Positions 6,754 to 12,556 of a stretch of DNA of 12,577 bases are shown here, piece by piece (the first letter of the stretch is position 1; each line of letters opens with the position of its first letter). The DNA is taken from positions 1 to 12,577 of the forward strand of contig CALFSY010000035.1 in assembly GCA_937916365.1 (NCBI GenBank). Direction: 5' to 3'. Under the pieces are notes generated by a model. It saw only the letters and a program-made list of their open reading frames with translations, was not told the DNA's origin and did no database searches. Position numbers and translations under genes: made by a program. This DNA comes from an uncultured Jannaschia sp. (GTDB lineage Bacteria > Pseudomonadota > Alphaproteobacteria > Rhodobacterales > Rhodobacteraceae).

Positions 6754-7974
6754 ATGCGCCTGGCCCAGCTTGAAATGTTCACCGTTGCCCCACCCCCACC
6801 AGGTTGGGGCGGGCGGTATTGGCAGATTGTGCGCCTGACAACCGATACCGGTATCACCGGTTTGGGTGAAGTGTATGCCACGGCCGTGGGACCCGCCGCG
6901 ATGCGCGTGGTGATTGCAGATGTGTTTGAGCGGCATATGAAGGGCGAGCACCCCGAAAATATCGAGCTGATGGCGCGGCGGGCCTATTCGGCGGGGTTCA
7001 CGGGGCGGCCCGATCCAACGGTGTTTGGGGCCTTTGCGGGCCTTGAAATCGCGTGTTGGGATATTGTGGGTAAGGCGTGTAAACGGCCCGTTTGGGCCTT
7101 ATTGGGGGGGCGCATGAACAACCGCGTGTGCGCCTATACCTATCTTTACCCTGCGCCGCACCACGATGCTGTTGCCTTTTGGGGCACCCCCGAAAATCAG
7201 GCGCAGGTCGCCGCCACCCGTGTGCGCGAAGGATGGACCGCGGTAAAATTTGATCCCGCCGGCCCCTATACAATCCGCGGGGGGCACGCGCCCGCGCAAA
7301 CCGATCTGGCCCTGTCGGTGGCCATGTGCGCCGCACTCCGCGCATCGGTTGGGCATCGGGCCGATCTGTTGTTTGGCACGCACGGCCAATTTACCCCGGC
7401 CCAGGCGATCCGGTTGGCCAAACAGATTGAACAGTTTGATCCACTCTGGCTGGAAGAACCCATCCCACCAGACAATTTTGAGGGCCTGGCTGAGGTTGCC
7501 CGGGCAACCTCTATCCCCGTCGCTGTGGGCGAACGTCTAACCGGCGTATCCGAATTTATGGCGGCACTTAAGGCGGGGGTGCGGATCGTGCAACTGGCAC
7601 TGGGCCGGGCTGGGGGGCTTTGGGTTGGGAAAAAAATCGCAACATTGGCCGAGGCGTTCGGCGCCCAAATCGCACCGCATCTTTATGCCGGACCAGTGGA
7701 ATGGGCGGCCAATGTGCATTTGGCGGTGACATGCCCGAACCTATTGATGGTTGAGGCGATTGAAACACCATTTCACGATGCGCTGGTTACCAATCGCCCC
7801 TGCGTCGAAAACGGATGTGTGGCCGCGCCAACGGCGCCTGGTTTGGGCATCAGCCTGAATGAAGACATTGCGCGGGCGCACCCCTATACGGGGGGCAAAC
7901 TGCACCTTGAAATGCAAGAGGCCCCCATTGATTGGCACAACGGCAATATCTGGGCCGGCGGAGCAAGCGATTAA
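6754..7974 (+). CDS. Mandelate racemase/muconate lactonizing enzyme family protein (probable sugar-acid dehydratase)
   Basis: Enolase-superfamily enzyme of 406 residues. The N-terminal capping domain (about 1-120) includes G-W-G-G-R-Y-W and G-E-V-Y; the barrel follows. Visible active-site positions: Lys165-x-Asp167 on strand 2; His210 in F-G-T-H-G-Q on strand 3; metal ligands Glu235 (L-E-E-P) and Glu260 (V-G-E-R); His308 in A-P-H-L-Y; Glu334 near the end. Compared from memory with D-galactonate dehydratase (D-F-H-G-R), the first metal-ligand position is Gly208 instead of Asp. The G-E-R and A-P-H-L-Y motifs favour acid-sugar dehydration by the mandelate racemase group, but the substrate is unknown. 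There is no clear ribosome-binding site before the ATG (CAAAGACATCCCTT). It stands alone, convergent with the ompA-type gene and separated from it by a GC-rich dyad; no transporter or regulator is adjacent to name a pathway. Confidence 0.85.
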   Translation: MRLAQLEMFTVAPPPPGWGGRYWQIVRLTTDTGITGLGEVYATAVGPAAMRVVIADVFERHMKGEHPENIELMARRAYSAGFTGRPDPTVFGAFAGLEIACWDIVGKACKRPVWALLGGRMNNRVCAYTYLYPAPHHDAVAFWGTPENQAQVAATRVREGWTAVKFDPAGPYTIRGGHAPAQTDLALSVAMCAALRASVGHRADLLFGTHGQFTPAQAIRLAKQIEQFDPLWLEEPIPPDNFEGLAEVARATSIPVAVGERLTGVSEFMAALKAGVRIVQLALGRAGGLWVGKKIATLAEAFGAQIAPHLYAGPVEWAANVHLAVTCPNLLMVEAIETPFHDALVTNRPCVENGCVAAPTAPGLGISLNEDIARAHPYTGGKLHLEMQEAPIDWHNGNIWAGGASD

Positions 7975-8041
7975 TGGCCCGTGCCGCCGATCACGCGCAT
8001 GTGGGGTTTGTAGGGTGTTCTCGGCTAAGGGTTAAGATGTG

Positions 8042-8077
8042 GGGGCGGGGCGCATAGCCGCATGTGCACCCCGCCCC
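8042..8077. terminator. GC-rich dyad between convergent genes, probable bidirectional terminator
   Basis: GGGGCGGGG (8042-8050) and CCCCGCCCC (8069-8077) form a 9-base perfect stem around an 18-base loop. GTG and CAC outside can add three more pairs past a 2-base bulge. It sits between the ends of the enolase-superfamily gene (7974) and the OmpA-type gene (8087). Neither side has a T-run, so it is not a textbook intrinsic terminator, but position and stability fit blocking of converging transcription. Confidence 0.55.
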
Positions 8078-8086
8078 GCCACTTGC

Positions 8087-8740
8087 TTATGTCGTCGGGC
8101 GAATAATAACCTCAACCCGGCGATTTAACTGCCGCCCATCGGGGGTTAGGTTGGTGGCTACAGGTTGGCTTTCCCCGCGGCCAAAGCTGCGCACACGCCA
8201 TGATGGGACACCCTCACGCAGCAAAACCCCAGAAACGGATTGTGCGCGACGTGTTGAAAGGTCTTGGTTATAGTCTGCCGAACCGGTGTTATCGGTATGC
8301 CCGATTACATTAACCGTCGTGTCGGGGTATTGTTGCAGGTTCAGCGCCAGCGCACGCAAATCTGATTGTAAACCAGGGCGGATTGACGCGCTATCCACAT
8401 CAAAAAGAATGCCTTCTGGCATTGTGACAACCAGTTCAGAGCCGGTATTTTGGATCCGAATATCATCATTTGACAACGATGAACGCAAATCACGGGCTTG
8501 CCGATCCAACAACGCGCCGATGCCACCGCCCACGGCGGCCCCGGCCGCGCCACCGATGATCGCACCCTGCGCGCGATTGTCATCGTTTCTGGCTGCACCG
8601 ATGACGGCGCCCACAACACCGCCTGTGATGGCACCGGTGCGCGTGCGATTCACGTCACCGTCAACCGTATTTGTTACACACCCCGATAACACCATCGCCA
8701 AAGCGATGGTTACGATTGTGAATGTCGTTCTATTTTTCAT
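8087..8740 (-). CDS. OmpA-family outer-membrane lipoprotein with glycine-zipper domain
   Basis: Peptidoglycan-associated envelope lipoprotein of 217 residues, similar in plan to YiaD. A lipoprotein signal peptide ends at the lipobox L-S-G-C with Cys21; Val at +2 does not signal inner-membrane retention, so outer-membrane sorting is expected. Residues about 34-78 are a Gly/Ala-rich stretch with repeated G-x-x-x-G spacing (T-G-A-I-T-G-G-V-V-G, then G-A-I-I-G-G-A-A-G), typical of glycine-zipper membrane segments. The OmpA C-terminal domain spans about 105-214, with V-I-G-H-T-D-N-T-G-S-A-D-Y-N (144-157) and S-x-x-R-A-Q-S-V holding the Asp and Arg that bind diaminopimelate. AAAGGG, 7 bases before the ATG, is a good ribosome-binding site. 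It is probably monocistronic: the upstream chpT ends 303 bases away. Confidence 0.92.
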   Translation of the reverse strand: MKNRTTFTIVTIALAMVLSGCVTNTVDGDVNRTRTGAITGGVVGAVIGAARNDDNRAQGAIIGGAAGAAVGGGIGALLDRQARDLRSSLSNDDIRIQNTGSELVVTMPEGILFDVDSASIRPGLQSDLRALALNLQQYPDTTVNVIGHTDNTGSADYNQDLSTRRAQSVSGVLLREGVPSWRVRSFGRGESQPVATNLTPDGRQLNRRVEVIIRPTT

Positions 8741-8764
8741 TGGACTGCCCTTTCCATGTTTACA

Positions 8765-8783
8765 GGTTGGACGAAAACCAACC
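8765..8783 (-). other. Stem-loop in the leader of the OmpA-type gene
   Basis: GGTTGG (8765-8770) and CCAACC (8778-8783) make a 6-base stem with a 7-base loop, about 25 bases before the start codon and outside the ribosome-binding site. It could stabilise the messenger or be an sRNA target, as is common for outer-membrane protein genes; that role is inference. Confidence 0.35.
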
Positions 8784-8790
8784 GCATTGT

Positions 8791-8826
8791 ATTATGGATA
8801 TATGATATCACCTTAAAACCCATAAT
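8791..8826. promoter_or_regulatory. Symmetric pair of CATAAT -10-like boxes upstream of the OmpA-type gene
   Basis: ATTATGG (8791-8797) and CCATAAT (8820-8826) are a 7-base inverted repeat, so CATAAT, five of six matches to a -10 box, occurs on both strands facing outward. The minus-strand copy lies 51 bases before the OmpA-type ATG. The plus-strand copy faces the repeat-rich gap. TGATATCA (8803-8810) is a palindrome between them. The -35 matches are poor on both sides. Confidence 0.3.
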
Positions 8827-8852
8827 GCAGTGTAAAAATGAAACGTGGCCCG

Positions 8853-8993
8853 CGAAACGACCGCCACATCTGCTATGGGGGTTAGACGGCGCGACCCTAT
8901 GAAACACACTTAATTTTTTGTAAAAATTCATTGTGGCAAAATGATTTCACCACTTGGCCCCCAAATATCACAAATAATTGAACGGTCGTTTCG
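8853..8993. other. Nested inverted repeats in a 303-base gene-free gap; candidate structured RNA
   Basis: This covers most of the gap between the OmpA-type gene and chpT; no convincing gene lies there. CGAAACGACCG (8853-8863) and CGGTCGTTTCG (8983-8993) form an 11-base perfect inverted repeat. Inside it, concentrically, lie TGGGGGTTAG (8876-8885) pairing with TTGGCCCCCA (8954-8963) using G-U pairs, TGAAA (8900-8904) with TTTCA (8945-8949), and AATTTTT-TGT-AAAAATT (8912-8928), a perfect 7-base hairpin. The long interrupted hairpin of about 141 bases has the general shape of a regulatory RNA such as 6S RNA, but I cannot place it in a family. An outward CATAAT box at 8821-8826 could start it on the plus strand. 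Strand is undecided. Confidence 0.35.
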
Positions 8994-9022
8994 ATAGGCG
9001 AAAAATCGTTCATTACTTGATC

Positions 9023-9039
9023 TGCACAGGGTTTGTGCA
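9023..9039 (-). terminator. Hairpin just past the chpT stop codon
   Basis: TGCACA (9023-9028), 5-base loop, TGTGCA (9034-9039), four bases after the chpT stop at 9044. On the minus strand it is followed by GATCAAGTAATG, with no T-run. It may be a weak terminator or a 3'-end stabiliser. Confidence 0.35.
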
Positions 9040-9043
9040 CGCA

Positions 9044-9694
9044 TCAGCCTGCATCGGTAGATATGGTTAGGCTGTTTTCATCTGCAACATAATTAAGCGT
9101 TAAACCAAGCGTATCACATAAAGCATACAGCGCCGGAAATTGGGCTTCGTTAGGGTGAAATCCACGGGCAAGCGATGCTGTCCCATGCCGCAAAACGGCC
9201 CAAAGCAACACATCAACGTTTGTGCGCGATGCTTCGGCCTCTAACCGCAAATGCCCCTTAGGATCTAGGACGAGGCGCATGTCCGCACCCATCGGTAATG
9301 CCGCCTCTGCACACAATGCCATCAAAAAACCCAGCTTTACCTGCGCACGGGGTAAATCATCATCAATGTTCCACTGGGGTGTGATGCGCGACTTTTGATA
9401 CCGTTCTTCAAACGCACCGCGCACGTCACGCACAGAAATGCTGTGGCTGGTATCAATAGCCCCAAATGCAAACCGAAAAAACCGCAGACGCGCTTGCGCA
9501 TCGGTGAGGGCATCACGAATCAATTCCAATTCCGGGACCTTTGCCATCCCGGTCATGTCTAACAGTTCAAGCCCATTGCCGATTGCCCCTAACGGATTGA
9601 CTAAATCATGATAAACACGTGATCCAACAAGTGTGGTTAAATCGTGATGGATACCCCCATCGGGGGTATCTGTGAATGCAGCGTCATGCGTCAA
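9044..9694 (-). CDS. chpT: Histidine phosphotransferase ChpT
   Basis: Relays phosphate from the hybrid kinase CckA to CtrA (and CpdR) in alphaproteobacteria, controlling cell cycle, motility and, in Rhodobacterales, gene-transfer agents and related traits. The signature is L-V-G-S-R-V-Y-H-D-L-V-N-P-L-G-A-I-G-N-G-L-E-L-L, with the phosphorylated His at residue 29; the rest is the degenerate ATPase-like domain, which lacks ATP-binding boxes. I chose the TTG at 9694 as start (216 residues, a usual ChpT length). GGAAGG stands 5 bases before it, and no other Met precedes the conserved His except an ATG at 9745. That alternative would give 233 residues, overlap the divergent DUF3553 gene by 40 bases and add a non-conserved tail. 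A 9-base perfect hairpin spans codons 9-15. Family assignment is sure; the start is moderately sure. Confidence 0.9.
   Translation of the reverse strand: MTHDAAFTDTPDGGIHHDLTTLVGSRVYHDLVNPLGAIGNGLELLDMTGMAKVPELELIRDALTDAQARLRFFRFAFGAIDTSHSISVRDVRGAFEERYQKSRITPQWNIDDDLPRAQVKLGFLMALCAEAALPMGADMRLVLDPKGHLRLEAEASRTNVDVLLWAVLRHGTASLARGFHPNEAQFPALYALCDTLGLTLNYVADENSLTISTDAG
9650..9670. other. Perfect 9-bp hairpin/dyad at the chpT-DUF3553 junction
   Basis: GATACCCCC (9650-9658), loop ATC, GGGGGTATC (9662-9670), extendable by three more pairs with G-U. On the minus strand it covers codons 9-15 of chpT; on the plus strand it ends 35 bases before the DUF3553 ATG, so it could fold in either messenger or act as a DNA operator. 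Confidence 0.5.
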
Positions 9695-9705
9695 GGGAAC
9701 CTTCC

Positions 9706-9891
9706 ATGTCCGAAGACCTAAATATGTTTTTGGAACCGGGCGCATTCGTGCGCCACCCTCAACAACCTGATTGGGGCGTGGGGCAGGTGCAATCCAACGT
9801 CAACGGTAAGATCACGATCAATTTCGAACATCAGGGTAAGTGCGTTATGGATAGCCGCCATGTTACGTTGATCCCCATATACATTACCTAG
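9706..9891 (+). CDS. DUF3553 domain protein (Tudor/SH3-like small protein)
   Basis: A 61-residue protein that is all domain: L-E-P-G-A-F-V-R-H-P-x-x-P-D-W-G-V-G-Q-V at about 10-27, then I-T-I-N-F-E-H-Q-G-K and the final V-T-L-I-P. Stand-alone DUF3553 proteins are common in alphaproteobacteria. The domain resembles the C-terminal Tudor-like module of PcrA/UvrD helicases, known there for contacting RNA polymerase; transferring that role to this protein is inference. The ATG at 9706 has AAGGGA (9693-9698) 7 bases upstream; an in-frame ATG at 9676 is rejected because it has no such site and adds a tail the family lacks. The gene runs divergently from chpT with 11 bases between start codons. TACCTA/TAGGTA just behind the stop is a minor inverted repeat. 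Confidence 0.85.
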   Translation: MSEDLNMFLEPGAFVRHPQQPDWGVGQVQSNVNGKITINFEHQGKCVMDSRHVTLIPIYIT

Positions 9892-9928
9892 ATTCAACAT
9901 TGCATAGGTAGGTTTACGCCAGTTCAGG

Positions 9929-9943
9929 TTAATGGAGTTTTAA
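9929..9943. promoter_or_regulatory. CtrA-binding box (TTAA-N7-TTAA)
   Basis: TTAA at 9929-9932, seven bases, TTAA at 9940-9943: a perfect match to the CtrA consensus. It sits 37 bases past the DUF3553 stop, 66 bases before the olsA-like ATG and 234 bases upstream of the chpT start. Because CtrA is the final target of ChpT, a feedback link is plausible; control of the acyltransferase gene is the other option. The match is seen; binding is inferred. Confidence 0.55.
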
Positions 9944-9958
9944 TGAAAATCGAAAATG

Positions 9959-9986
9959 TTGGTGTATTTTAATTTGGATGGATAAT
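9959..9986 (+). promoter_or_regulatory. Candidate promoter of the olsA-like gene
   Basis: TTGGTG (9959-9964), 16-base spacer, GATAAT (9981-9986), the latter five of six to consensus. Transcription would start near 9993 with a very short leader to the ATG at 10010 and the CtrA box upstream of the -35. Confidence 0.35.
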
Positions 9987-10009
9987 TTGAAATTTGTCAC
10001 CCACGAATT

Positions 10010-10864
10010 ATGCAAAACAAAATGTCCCTAACATGGCATGGTTCATACCCGCCTGAACAAGGCCCGCTGCGCATAACAGAATGGGTGCGCGTTGTGCGCC
10101 GTGGCGGGTTGGTTCTAGCACTTTTATGTCTGTGTTTTATCCTCTTCCTCATCGTGCGCGTTCCGGAATGGGTGCTATTTGGGCATAAACGTCCGGTCAC
10201 ACCTTGGATCAGCCAAGGGTTTTGCCGCATGGCCTGTTTTATAATCGGATTACGCTTTCGACGATGGGGAATCGTTTACCAAGGTCGGGGTGTTTTCGTG
10301 GCCAATCATGTTGGTTGGCTTGATATTTTGGTTCTGAACGCCTGTGCGCGGTTTTACTTTGTCGCAAAATCCGAGGTTCGGCAATGGGGCGCGATTGGAT
10401 GGCTTGCACGCAGCACGGGCACCTTGTTTATCGCACGAACACGCGCCCAAGCCCGCCACCAAATCGCGGGTTTGTCTGCACGTTTGCAGATGAATCATAA
10501 AATGCTATTTTTTCCCGAAGGCACGTCAACCGATGGCCATCGCGTATTACCGTTTCACAGTGCATTGTTCGCGGCGATCCTTTCAAAGGATTTACCGCAA
10601 CCCCAATATGTGCAACCCATAAGTATCGTTTACACAGCACCACAGGGCGCCGATCCCAGATTTTATGGATGGTGGGGAAACATGGCCCTAAGCGCGGGCG
10701 TGTTAAAGGGGTTGGCGGCCCAACATCAGGGCACGGTGAACGTTGTGTTCCATCCCCCATTGGCCGTCACAGAGTATTCGGATCGCAAAACACTGGCCAT
10801 TGCCGCAGAAACCCATGTGCGCCGGGAAGTTGTGTGGCGTCTTGGATCAACCGCTATAAAATGA
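10010..10864 (+). CDS. olsA: Lyso-ornithine lipid O-acyltransferase (PlsC family)
   Basis: Transfers an acyl chain to the 3-hydroxyl of lyso-ornithine lipid, giving the phosphorus-free ornithine lipid of the membrane; acts at the inner membrane. The 284-residue protein has one N-terminal hydrophobic segment (about 33-49), then the acyltransferase block I motif N-H-V-G-W-L-D (His100, Asp105) and block III F-F-P-E-G-T-S-T-D-G (167-176), with V-L-P-F-H-S-A-L-F after it, as I recall from rhodobacterial OlsA. A generic 1-acylglycerol-3-phosphate acyltransferase is the alternative. The ATG at 10010 is the outermost start; the ATG at 10022 (M-S-L-T-W-H-G) is equally possible, and neither has a ribosome-binding site, so a short leader or leaderless start is possible. 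No olsB lies next to it, although the two often pair. It converges on the methyltransferase gene with 38 bases between. Confidence 0.82.
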   Translation: MQNKMSLTWHGSYPPEQGPLRITEWVRVVRRGGLVLALLCLCFILFLIVRVPEWVLFGHKRPVTPWISQGFCRMACFIIGLRFRRWGIVYQGRGVFVANHVGWLDILVLNACARFYFVAKSEVRQWGAIGWLARSTGTLFIARTRAQARHQIAGLSARLQMNHKMLFFPEGTSTDGHRVLPFHSALFAAILSKDLPQPQYVQPISIVYTAPQGADPRFYGWWGNMALSAGVLKGLAAQHQGTVNVVFHPPLAVTEYSDRKTLAIAAETHVRREVVWRLGSTAIK

Positions 10865-10902
10865 CGGCCATTGCCGGAACAAAGGCCAAAGTGTTTGCTA
10901 TT

Positions 10903-11928
10903 TTACGGGGTGGTCCGGGCAGAGCGCCGCCGCCCCCGCCGGTCACGGCGCGATCCCGCGTTAGGTGTATCATCAGACGCCGACGAAAATGGGCCAAGTG
11001 TTTCGGCAATCAGGTCCAGTGATGGCACGGGGCCGCGCGGCGTTTGCTCTAACGCGCGGCGCATGTGGCGCAAATGGTCGGGTGTTGTGCCGCAACATCC
11101 CCCAATAATTTTTGCCCCGGCATCCCGCACCAAAACCGCGTAGTGTGCCATCAATTCTGGCGTGCCGTCGTAATGGATACAACCGTCAACATATTTGGGG
11201 ATGCCTGCGTTGCCTTTCGCAATAATCGGCCGGGTGTTGCCGTCGGCACGAAACCCTAAAACCGTGCGCACCAAATCCGCCGCCCCCACCCCACAATTCG
11301 CCCCATACGCCAATGGTTTTACCGGTAGAGTTTCAACCATGTCTATCATACCTGCCGGCGTTAGGCCCATCATGGTATGCCCAGCGGTGTCAAAGCTCAT
11401 CGTGCCACACCATGGCAGACCTGTGCGCGCGGCCGCCTCGGCCGCCGCGGCATATTCTTGGGGGGCTGACATCGTTTCAATCCACAAAACATCGGCGCCG
11501 CCGTCTTTCAAACCTTGGGCTTGTTCGTGAAACATCTCAACCGCGTGCGCATGGGTAAGCGACCCTATGGGAGCCATAATTTCGCCTGTCGGGCCCATCG
11601 CCCCCGCCACGATGACGTTGTGATTGACGTTATCGGCAACATCTCGCGCGATTTCTGCAGCGCGCTTATTAAGCGCATAGGCCCGATCTTGCGCGTTGTG
11701 CAGCTTCAATCGCGCTTGGGTGCCCCCGAACGAATTGGTCAGGAACAGATCTGATCCAGCATCCACCGCCCCTTGGTACAGTGCGGCAACCCGATCGGGA
11801 TGATTTTCGTTCCAAAGTTCGGGCGCATCCCCCGATTGCAATCCCATATTAAAAAGCGACGTGCCAGTTGCCCCGTCGGCCAAAATGAAATCGCGGGTTT
11901 GTAAAAGATGTTCAAGTGGGTTGCTCAT
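10903..11928 (-). CDS. bmt: Betaine-homocysteine S-methyltransferase (Zn-dependent)
   Basis: Moves a methyl group to homocysteine, giving methionine; in Rhodobacterales this family is annotated as using glycine betaine. The 341-residue barrel has the three zinc cysteines of the Hcy-binding family: Cys212 in A-N-C-G-V-G, and Cys278-Cys279 in I-G-G-C-C-G-T-T-P. The N-terminal D-G-A-T-G-T motif is at 18-23 and T-N-S-F-G-G-T at 64-70, where homocysteine and the methyl donor bind. There is no cobalamin-binding domain, so it is not a whole MetH; it could instead be the Hcy module of a split cobalamin-dependent synthase. The last about 15 residues are Arg-rich (R-R-D-R-R-G-R-R-R). No strong ribosome-binding site precedes the ATG. 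It lies 67 bases behind the zeta-subunit gene on the same strand and may be co-transcribed. Confidence 0.85.
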   Translation of the reverse strand: MSNPLEHLLQTRDFILADGATGTSLFNMGLQSGDAPELWNENHPDRVAALYQGAVDAGSDLFLTNSFGGTQARLKLHNAQDRAYALNKRAAEIARDVADNVNHNVIVAGAMGPTGEIMAPIGSLTHAHAVEMFHEQAQGLKDGGADVLWIETMSAPQEYAAAAEAAARTGLPWCGTMSFDTAGHTMMGLTPAGMIDMVETLPVKPLAYGANCGVGAADLVRTVLGFRADGNTRPIIAKGNAGIPKYVDGCIHYDGTPELMAHYAVLVRDAGAKIIGGCCGTTPDHLRHMRRALEQTPRGPVPSLDLIAETLGPFSSASDDTPNAGSRRDRRGRRRSARTTP

Positions 11929-11952
11929 AACGGAAGATCCCGGGGATACATG

Positions 11953-11968
11953 CGCATAGGTGTATGCG
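11953..11968. other. Hairpin between the zeta-subunit and methyltransferase genes
   Basis: CGCATA (11953-11958), loop GGTG, TATGCG (11963-11968), a perfect 6-base stem in the 67-base gap. On the minus strand no T-run follows it, so full termination between the two genes is unlikely; partial attenuation or mRNA processing is possible. Confidence 0.35.
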
Positions 11969-11995
11969 TTTGGGTGTTCGGGCGCAGAAATTGTT

Positions 11996-12310
11996 TTAGG
12001 CTTCGTCCATCAACTGTGCCTTGGCTGTGGTCAAAAGTTCCGCATATTTTGCGCGCACGTCGGTTTCGGGCACACGGTCCCCCAAATCACCCAATACCTT
12101 GCGCATGACATCCTCGTGCCCGGCTTCTTCAAAATCGGCTTTGACAACCTCGGTCGCGTATGCGGCGGCGGCATCACCGGTTTTTCCCAAAATATCTGCC
12201 ACCCACAGGCCCATCAATTTGTTACGGCGGGCCTCGGCCTTGAATTGCATTTCTTGATCGTGGGCGAATTTGTTTTCAAACGCGTTTTCGCGTTCTTCAA
12301 ACGTGCTCAT
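11996..12310 (-). CDS. F1-ATPase inhibitor zeta subunit (DUF1476)
   Basis: Binds F1 of the F1Fo-ATP synthase of alphaproteobacteria (best known in Paracoccus denitrificans) and blocks ATP hydrolysis, replacing epsilon or mitochondrial IF1 as inhibitor. The 104-residue length is typical. The N-terminal inhibitory stretch F-E-E-R-E-N-A-F-E-N-K-F-A-H-D-Q-E-M (4-21) and the R-R-N-K-L-M-G-L-W (28-36) core are the family's hallmark; the rest is a helical bundle ending in A-Q-L-M-D-E-A. It is mostly charged and helical, with no signal or membrane segment. AAGGAT lies about 8 bases before the ATG. It is divergent from purC, as I recall from other Rhodobacterales genomes. In Rhodobacter relatives the inhibitory strength of zeta varies, so presence does not prove tight inhibition. 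Confidence 0.9.
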   Translation of the reverse strand: MSTFEERENAFENKFAHDQEMQFKAEARRNKLMGLWVADILGKTGDAAAAYATEVVKADFEEAGHEDVMRKVLGDLGDRVPETDVRAKYAELLTTAKAQLMDEA

Positions 12311-12342
12311 GGGTGCAATCCTTACTTATCAACCATTGCTAT

Positions 12343-12372
12343 ATAGTATCCTGTATTCAGGGCCGCGGGCAA
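12343..12372 (-). promoter_or_regulatory. Promoter of the zeta-subunit gene
   Basis: Read on the minus strand: TTGCCC (12372-12367), 18-base spacer, TACTAT (12348-12343), about 33 bases before the start codon. Both boxes match the sigma-70 consensus in four of six positions. The rest of the 246-base gap to purC holds a 6-base inverted repeat ATGCTA (12406-12411)/TAGCAT (12429-12434) and a near-CtrA box, but no gene. Confidence 0.42.
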
Positions 12373-12556
12373 GGCACAAGCGTGCAATCATCGTTGCGGC
12401 ATAAAATGCTATGGCGTATAAGCAGTTTTAGCATAGGTTAAGACCAAATTTCATAATAATCTTGATCGTGTAGCACCGAATTAAAAGCCAGGGTAGTTAT
12501 GGGGCACACATACCTGTATCACGCCCAATGTATCATATGATCTTGCAAGGGACAAA

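Noticed and set aside
8286..8816. 176-codon plus-strand open frame opposite the OmpA-type gene
   Set aside because: It is antisense to a clear lipoprotein with lipobox and OmpA domain; its translation shows no family features and follows the GC-biased codon positions of the real gene.
8839..8886. 15-codon plus-strand frame starting M-K-R-G-P-R
   Set aside because: Very short, no ribosome-binding site, overlaps the inverted-repeat arm; nothing supports translation.
8737..8931. 64-codon minus-strand frame upstream of and overlapping the OmpA-type start
   Set aside because: No ribosome-binding site; it runs through the leader hairpin and nested repeats, with no family resemblance.
9091..9102. 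Closely spaced TTAA pair inside chpT
   Set aside because: Only three bases between the halves and inside a coding region; not a CtrA box.
9676..9705. Longer start for the DUF3553 gene
   Set aside because: The ATG at 9706 has a well-placed AAGGGA and matches the domain's usual N-terminus; the extension would overlap the chpT start region without a ribosome-binding site.
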